Below, one piece after another: positions 7,830 to 16,573 of a stretch of DNA of 50,031 nucleotides. The stretch lies in NCBI GenBank assembly GCA_009778385.1, contig WRJX01000097.1, positions 1 through 50,031 on the forward strand, written 5' to 3'. The first letter of the stretch is position 1; every line of letters begins with the position of its first letter. The stretch is from Candidatus Bathycorpusculum sp. (GTDB taxonomy: Archaea; Thermoproteota; Bathyarchaeia; Bathyarchaeales; Bathycorpusculaceae). Below the pieces are notes generated by a model, which saw only the letters and a program-made list of their open reading frames with translations, was not told the DNA's origin and ran no database searches. The translations under genes and the position numbers were made by a program.

Positions 7830-9352
7830 TGATAAGGGAAAGGTCTATGAGAAAAAAGTTGTTTGCAGCAATTGCGGTGTTGCTGTTATTGGTTGGGTCG
7901 GTGGTAGTTACAAGTTATGTTGTGCTTAGCCAAGGGGCGCAAAAGCCGTTTTATGTTGGTGTTACGTATGGTGGTAGTTCAGTTCAAGAGGCTAAGGCGC
8001 TTGTTGATAGAGTAAAGGGTTATACGAATCTGTTTGTTTTGCAGTCTGGATCTATGCAGGGTTATACTGATGCTATGGAGGAGATAGGGGATTATGTTGT
8101 TGCGTCAAACTTGAGTTATGCCGTTAGTAGCACTGTAAGTGAGTCTCTTAGATTTAACAAACAGCAATTGAGTAGTTGGCTTATTGAAGCAAAAGAACGA
8201 TGGGGTGAACGATTCATTGGAATATATTATAATGATGAACCAGGAGGAAAAATGCTTGACAGTGGAGCAATCACTTTGAAAAAGGAAACTAGTCGAATAA
8301 ACGAGACAATGGTTAGGGTAACATCAATTACAACGTCTGGAGAATCAATAACTGTTAAAACTGAGTATATTTTTCAAGAAGAGACTGTTACTATTCAAGG
8401 AAATAGTGGTTTTACGATCTCTTCGATATTTTCATTTACAACTACTACGTATGCGAATAATGGCGACATATTTATTGAAACTTCTGACACTGACTCAAGA
8501 GGATATTACAGGGAATACATTAATTATTATTCAAATGGAACTATCACAATAGACGAATGTCTCGCTGTAGAAAATAATTTTTATGCACCAGGAAATATCA
8601 CAAAATATGCTGGATCAATACTGTCTTATGAGGAATTGCTAAAGCAAAAACCTATACAGAATTATGGTACTGTTGCTAACGCATTTGTAGACACGCAGAA
8701 AGATTTGTTGAAGGGTATAAATAAAACGCGGTTAAATGAAGCGGATATTTTGGTTTTTACGGCTGATTATGGTCTTTACTGGTGGGATTATAAAGGTGGT
8801 TATGATGTGGTGCTTGCAGAGTTGGCGTGGAATCATTCTGATGTTCAACATATTGGTTTGGTGCGTGGGGCTGCTAATCTTCAGGGTAAAAGTTGGGGTA
8901 CCATACTTACTTGGAAATATACTCATCCACCCTATCTTGCTGGTGGAGTGGAGATGTTTGAGCAGATGAAAACGTCTTATGAGGCTGGTGCGGAGTATGT
9001 GATAATTTTTAATTATTCTGAAGACCCTGTAAATCCTAACACTCTACAAAAGGAGCATTTTGAAGCGTTGGAGCATTTTTGGAATGATGTAGTTCAAAAT
9101 CCTGAGATAATCCATAGCGGCATTAAAGCTGACGCAGTACTGGTCTTACCACAAAACTATGGTTGGGGTATGCGAAACCCACAAGACAATATATGGGGCA
9201 TATGGCCTGCAGACAGTACCTCACAACAAATCTGGAACCAACTCGAAAACAAAATAGACCAATATGGCTTAAAATTAGACATAGTTTTTGAAGACCCAAG
9301 CCACTCCGCTACATGGAAATATTCCAAAATCTACTACTGGAACCAAAAATAG
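7829..9352 (+). CDS. Secreted TIM-barrel-like protein, possible glycoside hydrolase
   Basis: A protein of 507 aa with an N-terminal signal or membrane anchor (about residues 9-32), so it acts outside the cell. The rest looks like an interrupted (beta/alpha)8 barrel. It begins PFYVGVTYGGSSVQEAKALVDRV, later has ERFIGIYYNDEPGG, and after a beta-rich insert (about 155-265) continues with ADILVFTADYGLYWWDYKGGYDVVLAE, GAEYVIIFNYSED and a final ADAVLVLPQNYGWGMRNP. The acidic residues in YYNDEPGG and FNYSED are at strand ends, where glycosidase acids normally sit. I do not recognise a CAZy family, so enzymatic function is inference. Starts at 7829 or at the second ATG (7847), which has AAAGGT close before it. 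Confidence 0.5.
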   Translation: MIRERSMRKKLFAAIAVLLLLVGSVVVTSYVVLSQGAQKPFYVGVTYGGSSVQEAKALVDRVKGYTNLFVLQSGSMQGYTDAMEEIGDYVVASNLSYAVSSTVSESLRFNKQQLSSWLIEAKERWGERFIGIYYNDEPGGKMLDSGAITLKKETSRINETMVRVTSITTSGESITVKTEYIFQEETVTIQGNSGFTISSIFSFTTTTYANNGDIFIETSDTDSRGYYREYINYYSNGTITIDECLAVENNFYAPGNITKYAGSILSYEELLKQKPIQNYGTVANAFVDTQKDLLKGINKTRLNEADILVFTADYGLYWWDYKGGYDVVLAELAWNHSDVQHIGLVRGAANLQGKSWGTILTWKYTHPPYLAGGVEMFEQMKTSYEAGAEYVIIFNYSEDPVNPNTLQKEHFEALEHFWNDVVQNPEIIHSGIKADAVLVLPQNYGWGMRNPQDNIWGIWPADSTSQQIWNQLENKIDQYGLKLDIVFEDPSHSATWKYSKIYYWNQK

Positions 9353-9534
9353 CAAAACCTCAAAAATAAACCTCAATCAAATACATCTATAGTAGCTGTC
9401 ATGTGTAGGGGATTAAGATAAGTAGGCTATGGATCACATAAATTTTAATCCTATTCATATAATTTTTAACAGTTAAACCTAATATGTTATCCGTAAAAGT
9501 TATCTTGAAGGGTACTAACCTCTCTGCGGTGTAT

Positions 9535-9622
9535 GCAGGGGTCGCCGAGCATGGTCAAAGGCGTAGGCTTCAGGAGCCTATCCTGCAGAGGTTCGTGGGT
9601 TCAAATCCCACCCCCTGCACCA
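9535..9622 (+). tRNA. tRNA-Leu (anticodon CAG)
   Basis: A class II tRNA of 88 bases with a 7-bp acceptor stem (GCAGGGG / CCCCTGC), D arm, 5-bp anticodon stem around the loop TTCAGGA (anticodon CAG), a long variable arm, and a T arm with GTGGG-TTCAAAT-CCCAC. The 3' CCA is encoded after discriminator A. The long variable arm plus CAG identifies leucine. There is no intron. The 3' end doubles as the left attachment site of the element that follows, so integration leaves the tRNA intact. Confidence 0.96.
9605..9622 (+). other. attL (3' end of tRNA-Leu)
   Basis: Left copy of the 18-bp direct repeat ATCCCACCCCCTGCACCA, formed by part of the T arm, the acceptor stem and CCA of tRNA-Leu. Identity stops right after CCA and one base before the repeat, which fixes the core. 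Confidence 0.85.
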
Positions 9623-9713
9623 CGCAGACGTGTCTGGTTCTCTACCTCAAATTTCGGCCCAAAAAACCAAAACAAAATCTCCGCCTTTAAAAACCCCCGA
9701 ACACACAAAGGAC

Positions 9714-10934
9714 ATGTCAACAAACAAACCAATACACGACTACGCACAACGCATAAAACGAAACAAACACAACATACAACAACTACCAAACGGACAAATA
9801 GGACTACAATTCTTAGACCACCTAAACGCATTAGGATTATCTCTTGGTCGAGTATCAAAATGCGCCGCCCACCTACCCGTACTACTACGCATAATAAACG
9901 GCGCAGACATCAAAACCATGACAAAAACCGACATAGAACACATAGTCGCCAACATAAACAACCGACCAAACAAAGAATCCACAAAAGCCGACAACAAACT
10001 ACTCTTACGAAAAATAGTCCAATACGCCAAACAAGGCAGTTGCGCCAAAAACACCCCCATACCCCCCGAAGTAAGCTGGATAAGCCTAACCGTAAAAGAA
10101 AAAAACCCCAAAGTCACACCCGAAAACTTGCTCACCCAAGAAGAAATAACCTCAATCCTAAAAGCCGTCACAAACAAACGAGATCGTGCCATTATTTATG
10201 TGCTATTTGAAGCCGCCCTGCGACCCAGCGAGTTACTAACCATGCGCGTTGGCAGCGTACTCTTCAAAGATCAATACTGTCTAATCGCCGCAAACGGAAA
10301 AACAGGCATAAAACGCATGCCCCTAGTCACCTCAAGCAAACCCCTACTGCAATGGCTAGAAGAACATCCGTACAGAGATGACCCACAAGCACCTCTTTGG
10401 TGTTCCTTATCAGTCAACCACATAGGCGAACGATTAAGCTACACCCACTTCTGCAAAATAATCAAAAACCTAGCCCAAAAAGCAGGAGTAAAACGCAACG
10501 TCTGGCCCTACCTATACCGCCACACTTCTTTAACGGCTATGGCTAAGGTGTTCACAGAGAGCAGACTTGAACAGTTTGCAGGCTGGACATACGGAAGCAA
10601 AATGACAAGACGCTACGTGCATTTTTCCGCACGAGACTTAGAAGATGCAATGCTAGAACTACATGGACTAAAGATGCCCTCAAAAGCAGAAGGCCTAGCC
10701 AAACTGGTAGAGTGCCCAAGATGCAGTAGTAAAAATCCTTTTGGAGACACAAGATGCACCACCTGCGGCATGATCCTAGACAAACAGACCGCCCTAAGAT
10801 TTGAAGAAAACCAAAACCAAAAAGAAGCGGGTCTACAAGAGAAAAACTTGGAACTACAAAAACGTCTAGAAAAATTGGAAGGAGTTATTTCAACTCTTCT
10901 ACCCTCCGCCCCTTCACCTGCTTCTCCGTATTAG
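9714..10934 (+). CDS. Tyrosine integrase with C-terminal zinc ribbon and coiled coil
   Basis: Site-specific recombinase of 406 aa that presumably integrates and excises the surrounding element at tRNA-Leu. An N-terminal SAM-like DNA-binding domain (about 1-115) precedes the catalytic domain with Arg170 (AALRPSELL), Lys200 (TGIKRMP), Arg269-His270 (PYLYRHTSLT), a Trp in EQFAGW and the nucleophile Tyr301 (RRYVHFS). The usual first His of HxxR is Tyr here. A zinc ribbon (CPRCSSKNPFGDTRCTTCG, from Cys334) and a Glu/Lys-rich coiled coil follow. The frame is open from a GTG at 9630, but the ATG at 9714 is preferred: TTTAAAA at 9686-9692 lies about 25 bases before it, fitting a leaderless promoter. 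Confidence 0.9.
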   Translation: MSTNKPIHDYAQRIKRNKHNIQQLPNGQIGLQFLDHLNALGLSLGRVSKCAAHLPVLLRIINGADIKTMTKTDIEHIVANINNRPNKESTKADNKLLLRKIVQYAKQGSCAKNTPIPPEVSWISLTVKEKNPKVTPENLLTQEEITSILKAVTNKRDRAIIYVLFEAALRPSELLTMRVGSVLFKDQYCLIAANGKTGIKRMPLVTSSKPLLQWLEEHPYRDDPQAPLWCSLSVNHIGERLSYTHFCKIIKNLAQKAGVKRNVWPYLYRHTSLTAMAKVFTESRLEQFAGWTYGSKMTRRYVHFSARDLEDAMLELHGLKMPSKAEGLAKLVECPRCSSKNPFGDTRCTTCGMILDKQTALRFEENQNQKEAGLQEKNLELQKRLEKLEGVISTLLPSAPSPASPY

Positions 10935-11037
10935 CGCAAAAAACAAGTTGTTCTTTAGCGAGTTTTTTTATCTCGCTTATTTCTTTTAGAATTTCTTCTA
11001 ACACCACTCTATATACTTTAACATATTCTACGGTCAT
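10885..11037 (-). CDS. Small coiled-coil protein (50 aa), convergent with integrase
   Basis: A 50-codon minus-strand ORF starts at ATG 11037 and ends at 10885, overlapping the last 50 bases of the integrase gene tail to tail. The product is highly charged and helical (EEILKEISEIKKLAKEQ), as in small DNA-binding or dimerising proteins of archaeal plasmids. A good TATA-like element (CTTTAAAAAG on this strand, about 11068-11077) lies at the right distance for a short leader. One copy of the element's palindromic repeat lies immediately upstream. It could be an excision factor or a repressor of the integrase; that is only inference. Confidence 0.4.
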   Translation of the reverse strand: MTVEYVKVYRVVLEEILKEISEIKKLAKEQLVFCANTEKQVKGRRVEELK

Positions 11038-11080
11038 TGCTTTTTACCAAAGGATAGAGTTGGCTATCTTTTTAAAGCGG

Positions 11081-11139
11081 TAGCCATGGTTTGGGCTAAA
11101 CGAGACAGTCACTGTGTCGTTTTGAACCAACCCTGGCTC
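11081..11139. repeat. Palindromic repeat, copy A
   Basis: About 59 bases related to copy B at 11308-11368. The core is AAACGAGACA-gtcac-TGTGTCGTTT (11098-11122), a stem with one mismatch. It starts with TAGCCATGGTTTGGGCT and ends CCTGGCTC. It lies just upstream of the promoter of the 50-aa ORF. Confidence 0.7.
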
Positions 11140-11307
11140 CTTACAAATATTGAACACATAAACGTAGTGTATCTAGTCGTAAACATGAACGTCTAAGGGC
11201 AAAGTTGCCGTTTTAGGTGATTGTGACAGGGTTTAGGGTAATACGCGCATCAAAAGGGCACATTTTGACCAAACCATGTCACATGCCCATTGCACACAGC
11301 TTACAGT

Positions 11308-11368
11308 TAGCCCTGGTTTTGGGCTAAACGAGACAGTCAGTGTCTCGTTTTGACAAAAACTAGGGCTC
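11308..11368. repeat. Palindromic repeat, copy B
   Basis: Core AAACGAGACA-gtcag-TGTCTCGTTT (11326-11350) is a perfect 10-bp inverted repeat. An outer pair, AGCCCTGGTTTT against AAAACTAGGGCT, nearly closes a second stem around it. Same orientation as copy A, about 227 bases away. Confidence 0.75.
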
Positions 11369-12202
11369 ATTATCTGCCGTTGTTGGGGTAGTTTTCCTGT
11401 GAAATGGTGTATTTGTTTGAGAGTTAGAGTTTGTTTTTGGGGGGTTTGTTTGTGTGGGGGCGAAAAAAGCGGTGAGGGCGGTTGCGCGAGTGGGTTGTGG
11501 GGTGGTTGTTGGGGTTTTTTGTATGTTTAAATATTTGGTGTGTGTAGTTGGTTTGTTCTGTTTAGAACTCTTTGTCCGTTTGGACAGCTTGTCGGCTTTA
11601 AGACGTTTCTCCCTAGCGGGAAACACACGGAAAACCCAAAATTTTACACTCAGTGTGAACTCTGCTTATTGCCAAACAATGCTTTTAACCAAAAAACACA
11701 CAAAAACTCAACTAAACAGCAAATAAACGCATATTTATGCCCCCACACAACACGTATTTACAAAATTCGAAGAGAAAAAACCGCCAAAAACAAACCATTC
11801 GCCAAAATCATGCGGGAAACTTCAACCAAATAAAAAATAAGCATTCACACATTACCTATTTGGTTAAAAAGGCATAAAATACGCATCGTTAAAACGGGAA
11901 AAACGTGTAAGTCCGCTTACTCGCCCCCTCTAGATACATTAATTTTATATATTTTTTTGACCGTTAATGCTTTTATAAGCAGACTTACTTTGTTTATATC
12001 TCCTGTTTGTTGTTTGTCAGTTAATTTGACATTTTCTGAATGCTTAACGTCTGTTGCTTTTAGGCGACAACTGATTATCTAACCCATTCTGCTCTCGCGT
12101 TTCTATTGGCTAGTTTGTTTCCTGAGTTATTTTTCCGGATATAAAACTCCCTTGACACTATCTGAGCACACATCATGTGTTCAACATAAAAGTTGGGTTA
12201 TA

Positions 12203-14356
12203 TTATTTTGGCGTTATTCCAAAGTAAGTTGCAATTGTTGTTAAACGTGCCATAATCGTTACGACCTTTTCTGCTTTTTCTGCAATATTGAGTTTATTCC
12301 ATTCTTCTTTATTAGCTTTCTTTTTACTGTAGCTTCCTTGCGAATAAGCCTCATTAGCCTTCTCAAGTATTTCTTTCAATTTAGCCTGGTCTTGTTTAGA
12401 AATATCTGAGATAGAACTTATTAATTTGATAGCTTCTTGAATCTCCTTGTTAAACTGTTCTTTATCGAAAAATTCGTTTAGTCTTTTTATCTTATCAGAC
12501 TTGCTTCCCACATCAAGTACGTCAGAAATCGTTAGATTCGAATTTTTCCAATCATCAAAACCTTTATTGCTCATTTGTTCCGCATGAAAATTTGCATCAA
12601 AATGTTTAGCAACAATGCAGGACAGATTATACTCAAAGAGAGCGTGAAAATATTCTGCATTTAAATTAAAAAGAATGACCTTGGGAAACGACTCCTGCTT
12701 TTTAAGTAAGTTTACATCATCGCATCTACTATAGACAGCATTTTGCAAATTATCACCCCAATTGCTACCTTGTGAAATTAGGTCACTAACTTCACCGTCT
12801 ACTTGATTTTTTGTACAACAAGACATTTTATACAGGGTACCAATGAGATAAACTATAAACTCACATCGAGCCTGATTATAAAGTGCATAACTCTTCCAAA
12901 TATATTTCGCTTTTGGATTATAAGCTGAGCTCTGCATACGTTCTTGGCATCTGACCACTGTTTTAAAGAGTTCGACCCCTTTTATAAAAAGTTTTATGGA
13001 TTCAAGCAAATCTCTACAATTAGAGTCTGAAGTTAAGTGTTTATGTAAAGATTCTAAATCATCAAGATTATCTAAAAGAAATAACCGATCAATACCAATA
13101 AGCTCACTCAGCATCTTAGTAGCCTTTTTATGGTAACATAAAGCCAAATAATCTGCGCTCAAACAGTACACCATTTTATTACCCAACAAATCACCTAAAT
13201 CAACAATTGGCTTTAATTTTTTAATTATATCCTCCAGATCATTAAATAATCTCTTAGAGCGAACACTTTTTTGATACTGGAATACTCCTCGAAGAGCCGT
13301 GATTGTTTGCAAATAGTAATCATCTCTATCAGCGGCATCTGGTGTTGGGTTAATTTCGTGTTTTTTTGCTTCGCCTGTGTTGAGTTGATTTGAGCGTATA
13401 TTGTATAGTTCTTCTGCGCGCTCATCCCAATATGTTTCTTTCCTCAAATACATAATAAAAACTGCTCGATCTACTATGTACAAAATTCGTCGACTTAACT
13501 CGTATTCAGAAATAGACATATTTTTTCCAAATCGTTTGTATTCCTTTTCAAAATAGTCGCCTAAAGCCGATGATTCCGCATCTACACTTTGAGAAAAACC
13601 GTCTGTTCCAAGCGGTACATGAATACCACCTGTTTTCAGCTGTGTTAAATCAGGCCAATAAGTATTAGCATCTCTTTCCAGCGGGTTTTCAAGCTTTATA
13701 TCAGTTCCAAGGGGCGGTAAAGGTTTATCCATTTTATAAAACATTGTTCTAACCCCCTTGTATTCCAGAGAATTGTTTTCATCACTGTATACGGGCATAT
13801 CATGAATACATTGTTCTATAATTGCCTGAGCAATTTTATCGTCATCATAATCTGGAAATTCTTCGTCAAAATATCGCATTCCAATGTTTTTTACATAATC
13901 TAATGAATCTTCTATTTGTATTCTACTTCGTGCAAAGCAGTATAGAAATTTCAGCTCGTGATTAATAAACATCGATGATGCTAAGCCATATTCGTAGAGT
14001 AAATTCAAGGATAATGTTGGACATTTTTTGTAATTAATCATTTTTTCATGTGTTTTTGGATCTATACATTCATACTCGATATTGGCTGTGCCTTTTTGAT
14101 CAAAAAGAAAAATCGCAACATCAAAGTTACTGAAATATGTTTCCATCTTTTTTTGGATGCGAACATCATGTGAAGCTGAATTATTCCCTTGACGTGGGCT
14201 TTTTTTAATCTGTTTGATATCTTCTTTAACCATTGAAACACTAACAGGGTATCCTTTGCGTCTATACTCACAAAGTTTATTTGCCAATTTTTCTGCAAGT
14301 CTACTTTGTGCTATACTACCATATGCAATCGCAATATTGATATCTGGACGCATCAT
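12203..14356 (-). CDS. TIR-like domain protein, probable defence effector
   Basis: A protein of 717 aa. The N-terminal 130 residues look like a TIR-like nucleotide-binding fold: first strand INIAIAYGS, helix AEKLANKL, strand FDVAIFLFD (about 78-86), then a stretch with N118 and E122-x-G124 (LNLLYEYGLASS). This resembles the N-x-x-x-E-x-G catalytic-glutamate motif of TIR-like NADases. Residues 200-640 are mainly helical with no motif I recognise and could be a sensor. The C-terminus has a charged coiled coil and a hydrophobic end (ARLTTIATYFGITPK). It is divergent from an OLD-family nuclease, 291 bases apart, inside an integrated element. A TATA-like TTTATATT near 14400 precedes it. The TIR assignment is inference from the motif pattern. 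Confidence 0.5.
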   Translation of the reverse strand: MMRPDINIAIAYGSIAQSRLAEKLANKLCEYRRKGYPVSVSMVKEDIKQIKKSPRQGNNSASHDVRIQKKMETYFSNFDVAIFLFDQKGTANIEYECIDPKTHEKMINYKKCPTLSLNLLYEYGLASSMFINHELKFLYCFARSRIQIEDSLDYVKNIGMRYFDEEFPDYDDDKIAQAIIEQCIHDMPVYSDENNSLEYKGVRTMFYKMDKPLPPLGTDIKLENPLERDANTYWPDLTQLKTGGIHVPLGTDGFSQSVDAESSALGDYFEKEYKRFGKNMSISEYELSRRILYIVDRAVFIMYLRKETYWDERAEELYNIRSNQLNTGEAKKHEINPTPDAADRDDYYLQTITALRGVFQYQKSVRSKRLFNDLEDIIKKLKPIVDLGDLLGNKMVYCLSADYLALCYHKKATKMLSELIGIDRLFLLDNLDDLESLHKHLTSDSNCRDLLESIKLFIKGVELFKTVVRCQERMQSSAYNPKAKYIWKSYALYNQARCEFIVYLIGTLYKMSCCTKNQVDGEVSDLISQGSNWGDNLQNAVYSRCDDVNLLKKQESFPKVILFNLNAEYFHALFEYNLSCIVAKHFDANFHAEQMSNKGFDDWKNSNLTISDVLDVGSKSDKIKRLNEFFDKEQFNKEIQEAIKLISSISDISKQDQAKLKEILEKANEAYSQGSYSKKKANKEEWNKLNIAEKAEKVVTIMARLTTIATYFGITPK

Positions 14357-14647
14357 GATCTAACAAGCCCTTTCTTGCTTCATCTAAAAGAAGCCCAACA
14401 ATATAAATGAGTTTAGCTGTTACAAATGGTTATGCTCGCATAATTGAACGCTGAGAGAAATGGGATGGCAAGTTTTAAAATAAAGAAAAGAACAAGATGC
14501 AAATATGGCACTTTCGGAGCCATAATCTGCATTAGTTTTGTTTCATGTGTAGCATAAAAAAGGATGTACTAATCATGTGGATAAACACCGTATGGTGGTA
14601 AACTCTAAATTCAACAGATGGAAACACAATACACGGTATAGGCCATA

Positions 14648-16573
14648 ATGAGGATTGCTAATCTAAGAGTTGTTAATTTTCGATGTCTGGCAAAGTTAAA
14701 TGTGCGTTTTGATCAGTTAACAATTCTTATGGGTCGAAATGGAAGTGGAAAATCATCCATTCTAAATGCTCTTCGAACATTTTTTATGCCGAATGCAACA
14801 ATAACAAAAGAGGATTACTTCAATGGCAACTTGGATAAACCGATTGAAATAGAGCTCCAATTCACCGATTTTACATCGGACGAGGCTAATGATTTAGCGT
14901 GTTATATACAGAATGGTACTATGACAGTTACTAAACATATTTCGTTCAATAATGAAACTGATCGATTTACACAAGAATACTTCGCATCCTCTGCTCAAAT
15001 TCCAGAATTTGCCACAATCAGGCAAATTGACGGCGCAAAAAATAAAATAAACAAGTTTAACGAAATAACGTCGCAGTTCCCAGGTCTTGGAAGAGTGAAG
15101 AGCGAAACTCAAGTTTTAGACCAGATGGCTAACTATGAAAAACAGCACCCTGAACTTACAAAATTATTAGAATCAAGGGGTACATTTTTTGGGGCACATA
15201 ATGTAGGTGGCGGCAAGTTGGATAACTATACTAAACTTGTTTTCTTGCCTGCCGTAAAAGAAGCGACAGATGAAGTAGATGGCAAGAATAGCTCCATTAA
15301 CAAGCTCTTAGACATCCTTGTAATGCAAAAAATCAAAAATCGCGATGATTTAATTCAATTCAAAAAAGATATGCAGGAAAAAATTACTGAAAAATATAGT
15401 CCCAAAAATCTTGGTGGTCTTGAGGAGTTATCGCAACGTATTACTCAAACTCTTAACCGTTATGCGCCAGGCTCATCGGTAGAGCTTCAATGGAGTAAAG
15501 TCCAACAACCCGAAATTGCTCTACCCTCAGTTTTAACAAATGTATTTGAAGATGAATATGGTGGCAACATAGTAAACAAGGGTCATGGACTCCAAAGAGC
15601 ATTAATTTTAACAGTCCTTGAACAGTTAGCGACAACAATTATCAAAGATCAATATTCTGAAGAACCACAAGAGAAAAATGAGAAAGAAAAGACACACCGA
15701 ATTGACACAATAATTGCTATAGAAGAACCTGAACTCTATTTACATCCATCAAGGGCAAAATATCTATCAAAAATTCTTGCGCAATTAGCAAACCCTGAAA
15801 ATAACACAAAAACTGCACATATGCAAATTATATACACAACACATTCACCATATTTTGTTGGATTAGATAGATTCGATAGTATGAGAGTCTGTAGAAAAAT
15901 AAAAGACAGCATAGAAATACCTCACACGGAAATTAATTTTACCGATCTTAAATCAACTGCTCAAAAATTTGAACAACTTAACGACCGAAGCATACAATAC
16001 AAGGATATCAACCAGAACTTTAAAGTCAGATCAGCTAACGCAATAACGACGACAATAAACGAGGGGTTCTTTGCAGATTTCGTTGTTTTTACAGAAGGTG
16101 TATCAGATTCAGCCGCTATATTAAAAGTTCAAGAAATTAAAAACAAAGAGTGGGATAAGTATGCTATAGCAGTTATCCCCGTTTATGGAAAAATAAATTT
16201 GATTAGAATCAAGGTGATATTTGATGCCCTCAAAATCCCAAACTATACTATTTTTGACAAAGATGAAAACTCTAAAGTTAATGAAAAAATATTCAGACTA
16301 TTGAATGTTGATGTGAAATATCCACCTACAGACAAAATACAAGGCACTTGGGCATATAACGACCGCGATCTTGAAGATGAAATTAAAAAAGCTTTGACAG
16401 AACCCGTTTATGAACAAATATGGGCTGATGTTAAAAAAGAAATTGAATGCCGCGATAATGGCATTAACAAAAATGCTGATGCAGTCTCCCGATTCGTAGA
16501 AATAGCATATGAAAAGAAACATACGTTAAAGCATTTAGAAGACATAATAGAAAAAATAGGTAAAGGCGTGTGA
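14648..16573 (+). CDS. OLD-family ATP-dependent endonuclease (AAA + TOPRIM)
   Basis: A protein of 641 aa with an SMC/ABC-like ATPase followed by a TOPRIM nuclease domain, as in OLD and Gabija GajA. Seen are Walker A (GRNGSGKSS, about 28-36), a long helical insert, Walker B with the following motif (IAIEEPELYLHPSR, about 355-368) and the His switch YTTHSPYFVG (about 396). The TOPRIM domain has the glutamate in FTEGVSDSA (about 480) and the DxD in FDKDEN (about 535). Such proteins cut DNA in anti-phage defence and sense nucleotide depletion. No UvrD-type GajB helicase or reverse transcriptase is adjacent, so this is a stand-alone OLD or pairs with the divergent TIR-like gene. Confidence 0.85.
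   Translation: MRIANLRVVNFRCLAKLNVRFDQLTILMGRNGSGKSSILNALRTFFMPNATITKEDYFNGNLDKPIEIELQFTDFTSDEANDLACYIQNGTMTVTKHISFNNETDRFTQEYFASSAQIPEFATIRQIDGAKNKINKFNEITSQFPGLGRVKSETQVLDQMANYEKQHPELTKLLESRGTFFGAHNVGGGKLDNYTKLVFLPAVKEATDEVDGKNSSINKLLDILVMQKIKNRDDLIQFKKDMQEKITEKYSPKNLGGLEELSQRITQTLNRYAPGSSVELQWSKVQQPEIALPSVLTNVFEDEYGGNIVNKGHGLQRALILTVLEQLATTIIKDQYSEEPQEKNEKEKTHRIDTIIAIEEPELYLHPSRAKYLSKILAQLANPENNTKTAHMQIIYTTHSPYFVGLDRFDSMRVCRKIKDSIEIPHTEINFTDLKSTAQKFEQLNDRSIQYKDINQNFKVRSANAITTTINEGFFADFVVFTEGVSDSAAILKVQEIKNKEWDKYAIAVIPVYGKINLIRIKVIFDALKIPNYTIFDKDENSKVNEKIFRLLNVDVKYPPTDKIQGTWAYNDRDLEDEIKKALTEPVYEQIWADVKKEIECRDNGINKNADAVSRFVEIAYEKKHTLKHLEDIIEKIGKGV

Larger units (their letters stand above)
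11038..12202. other. Gene-poor spacer of the integrated element
   Basis: About 1.2 kb with no convincing gene. It holds two copies of a long imperfectly palindromic repeat (listed separately), a smaller imperfect palindrome around 11192-11218, a short palindrome GTAAG-tccg-CTTAC at 11907-11920, and a strongly strand-biased G/T-rich tract around 11400-11540. Overlapping open frames here (11360-11626, 11454-11726, 11540-11833) are low-complexity or composition-driven. Repeats plus base skew would fit a replication origin or a packaging/partition region. Confidence 0.4.

Noticed and set aside
9533-10210. 225-codon frame through the tRNA and integrase start
   Set aside because: Runs across the tRNA gene and gives a Thr/Arg/Lys-only product; it is a frame shadow of the integrase.
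11360-11833. Three overlapping frames of 88-97 codons in the element spacer
   Set aside because: Low-complexity products driven by the strand-biased composition, overlapping each other on both strands, with no starts supported by a promoter or ribosome-binding site.
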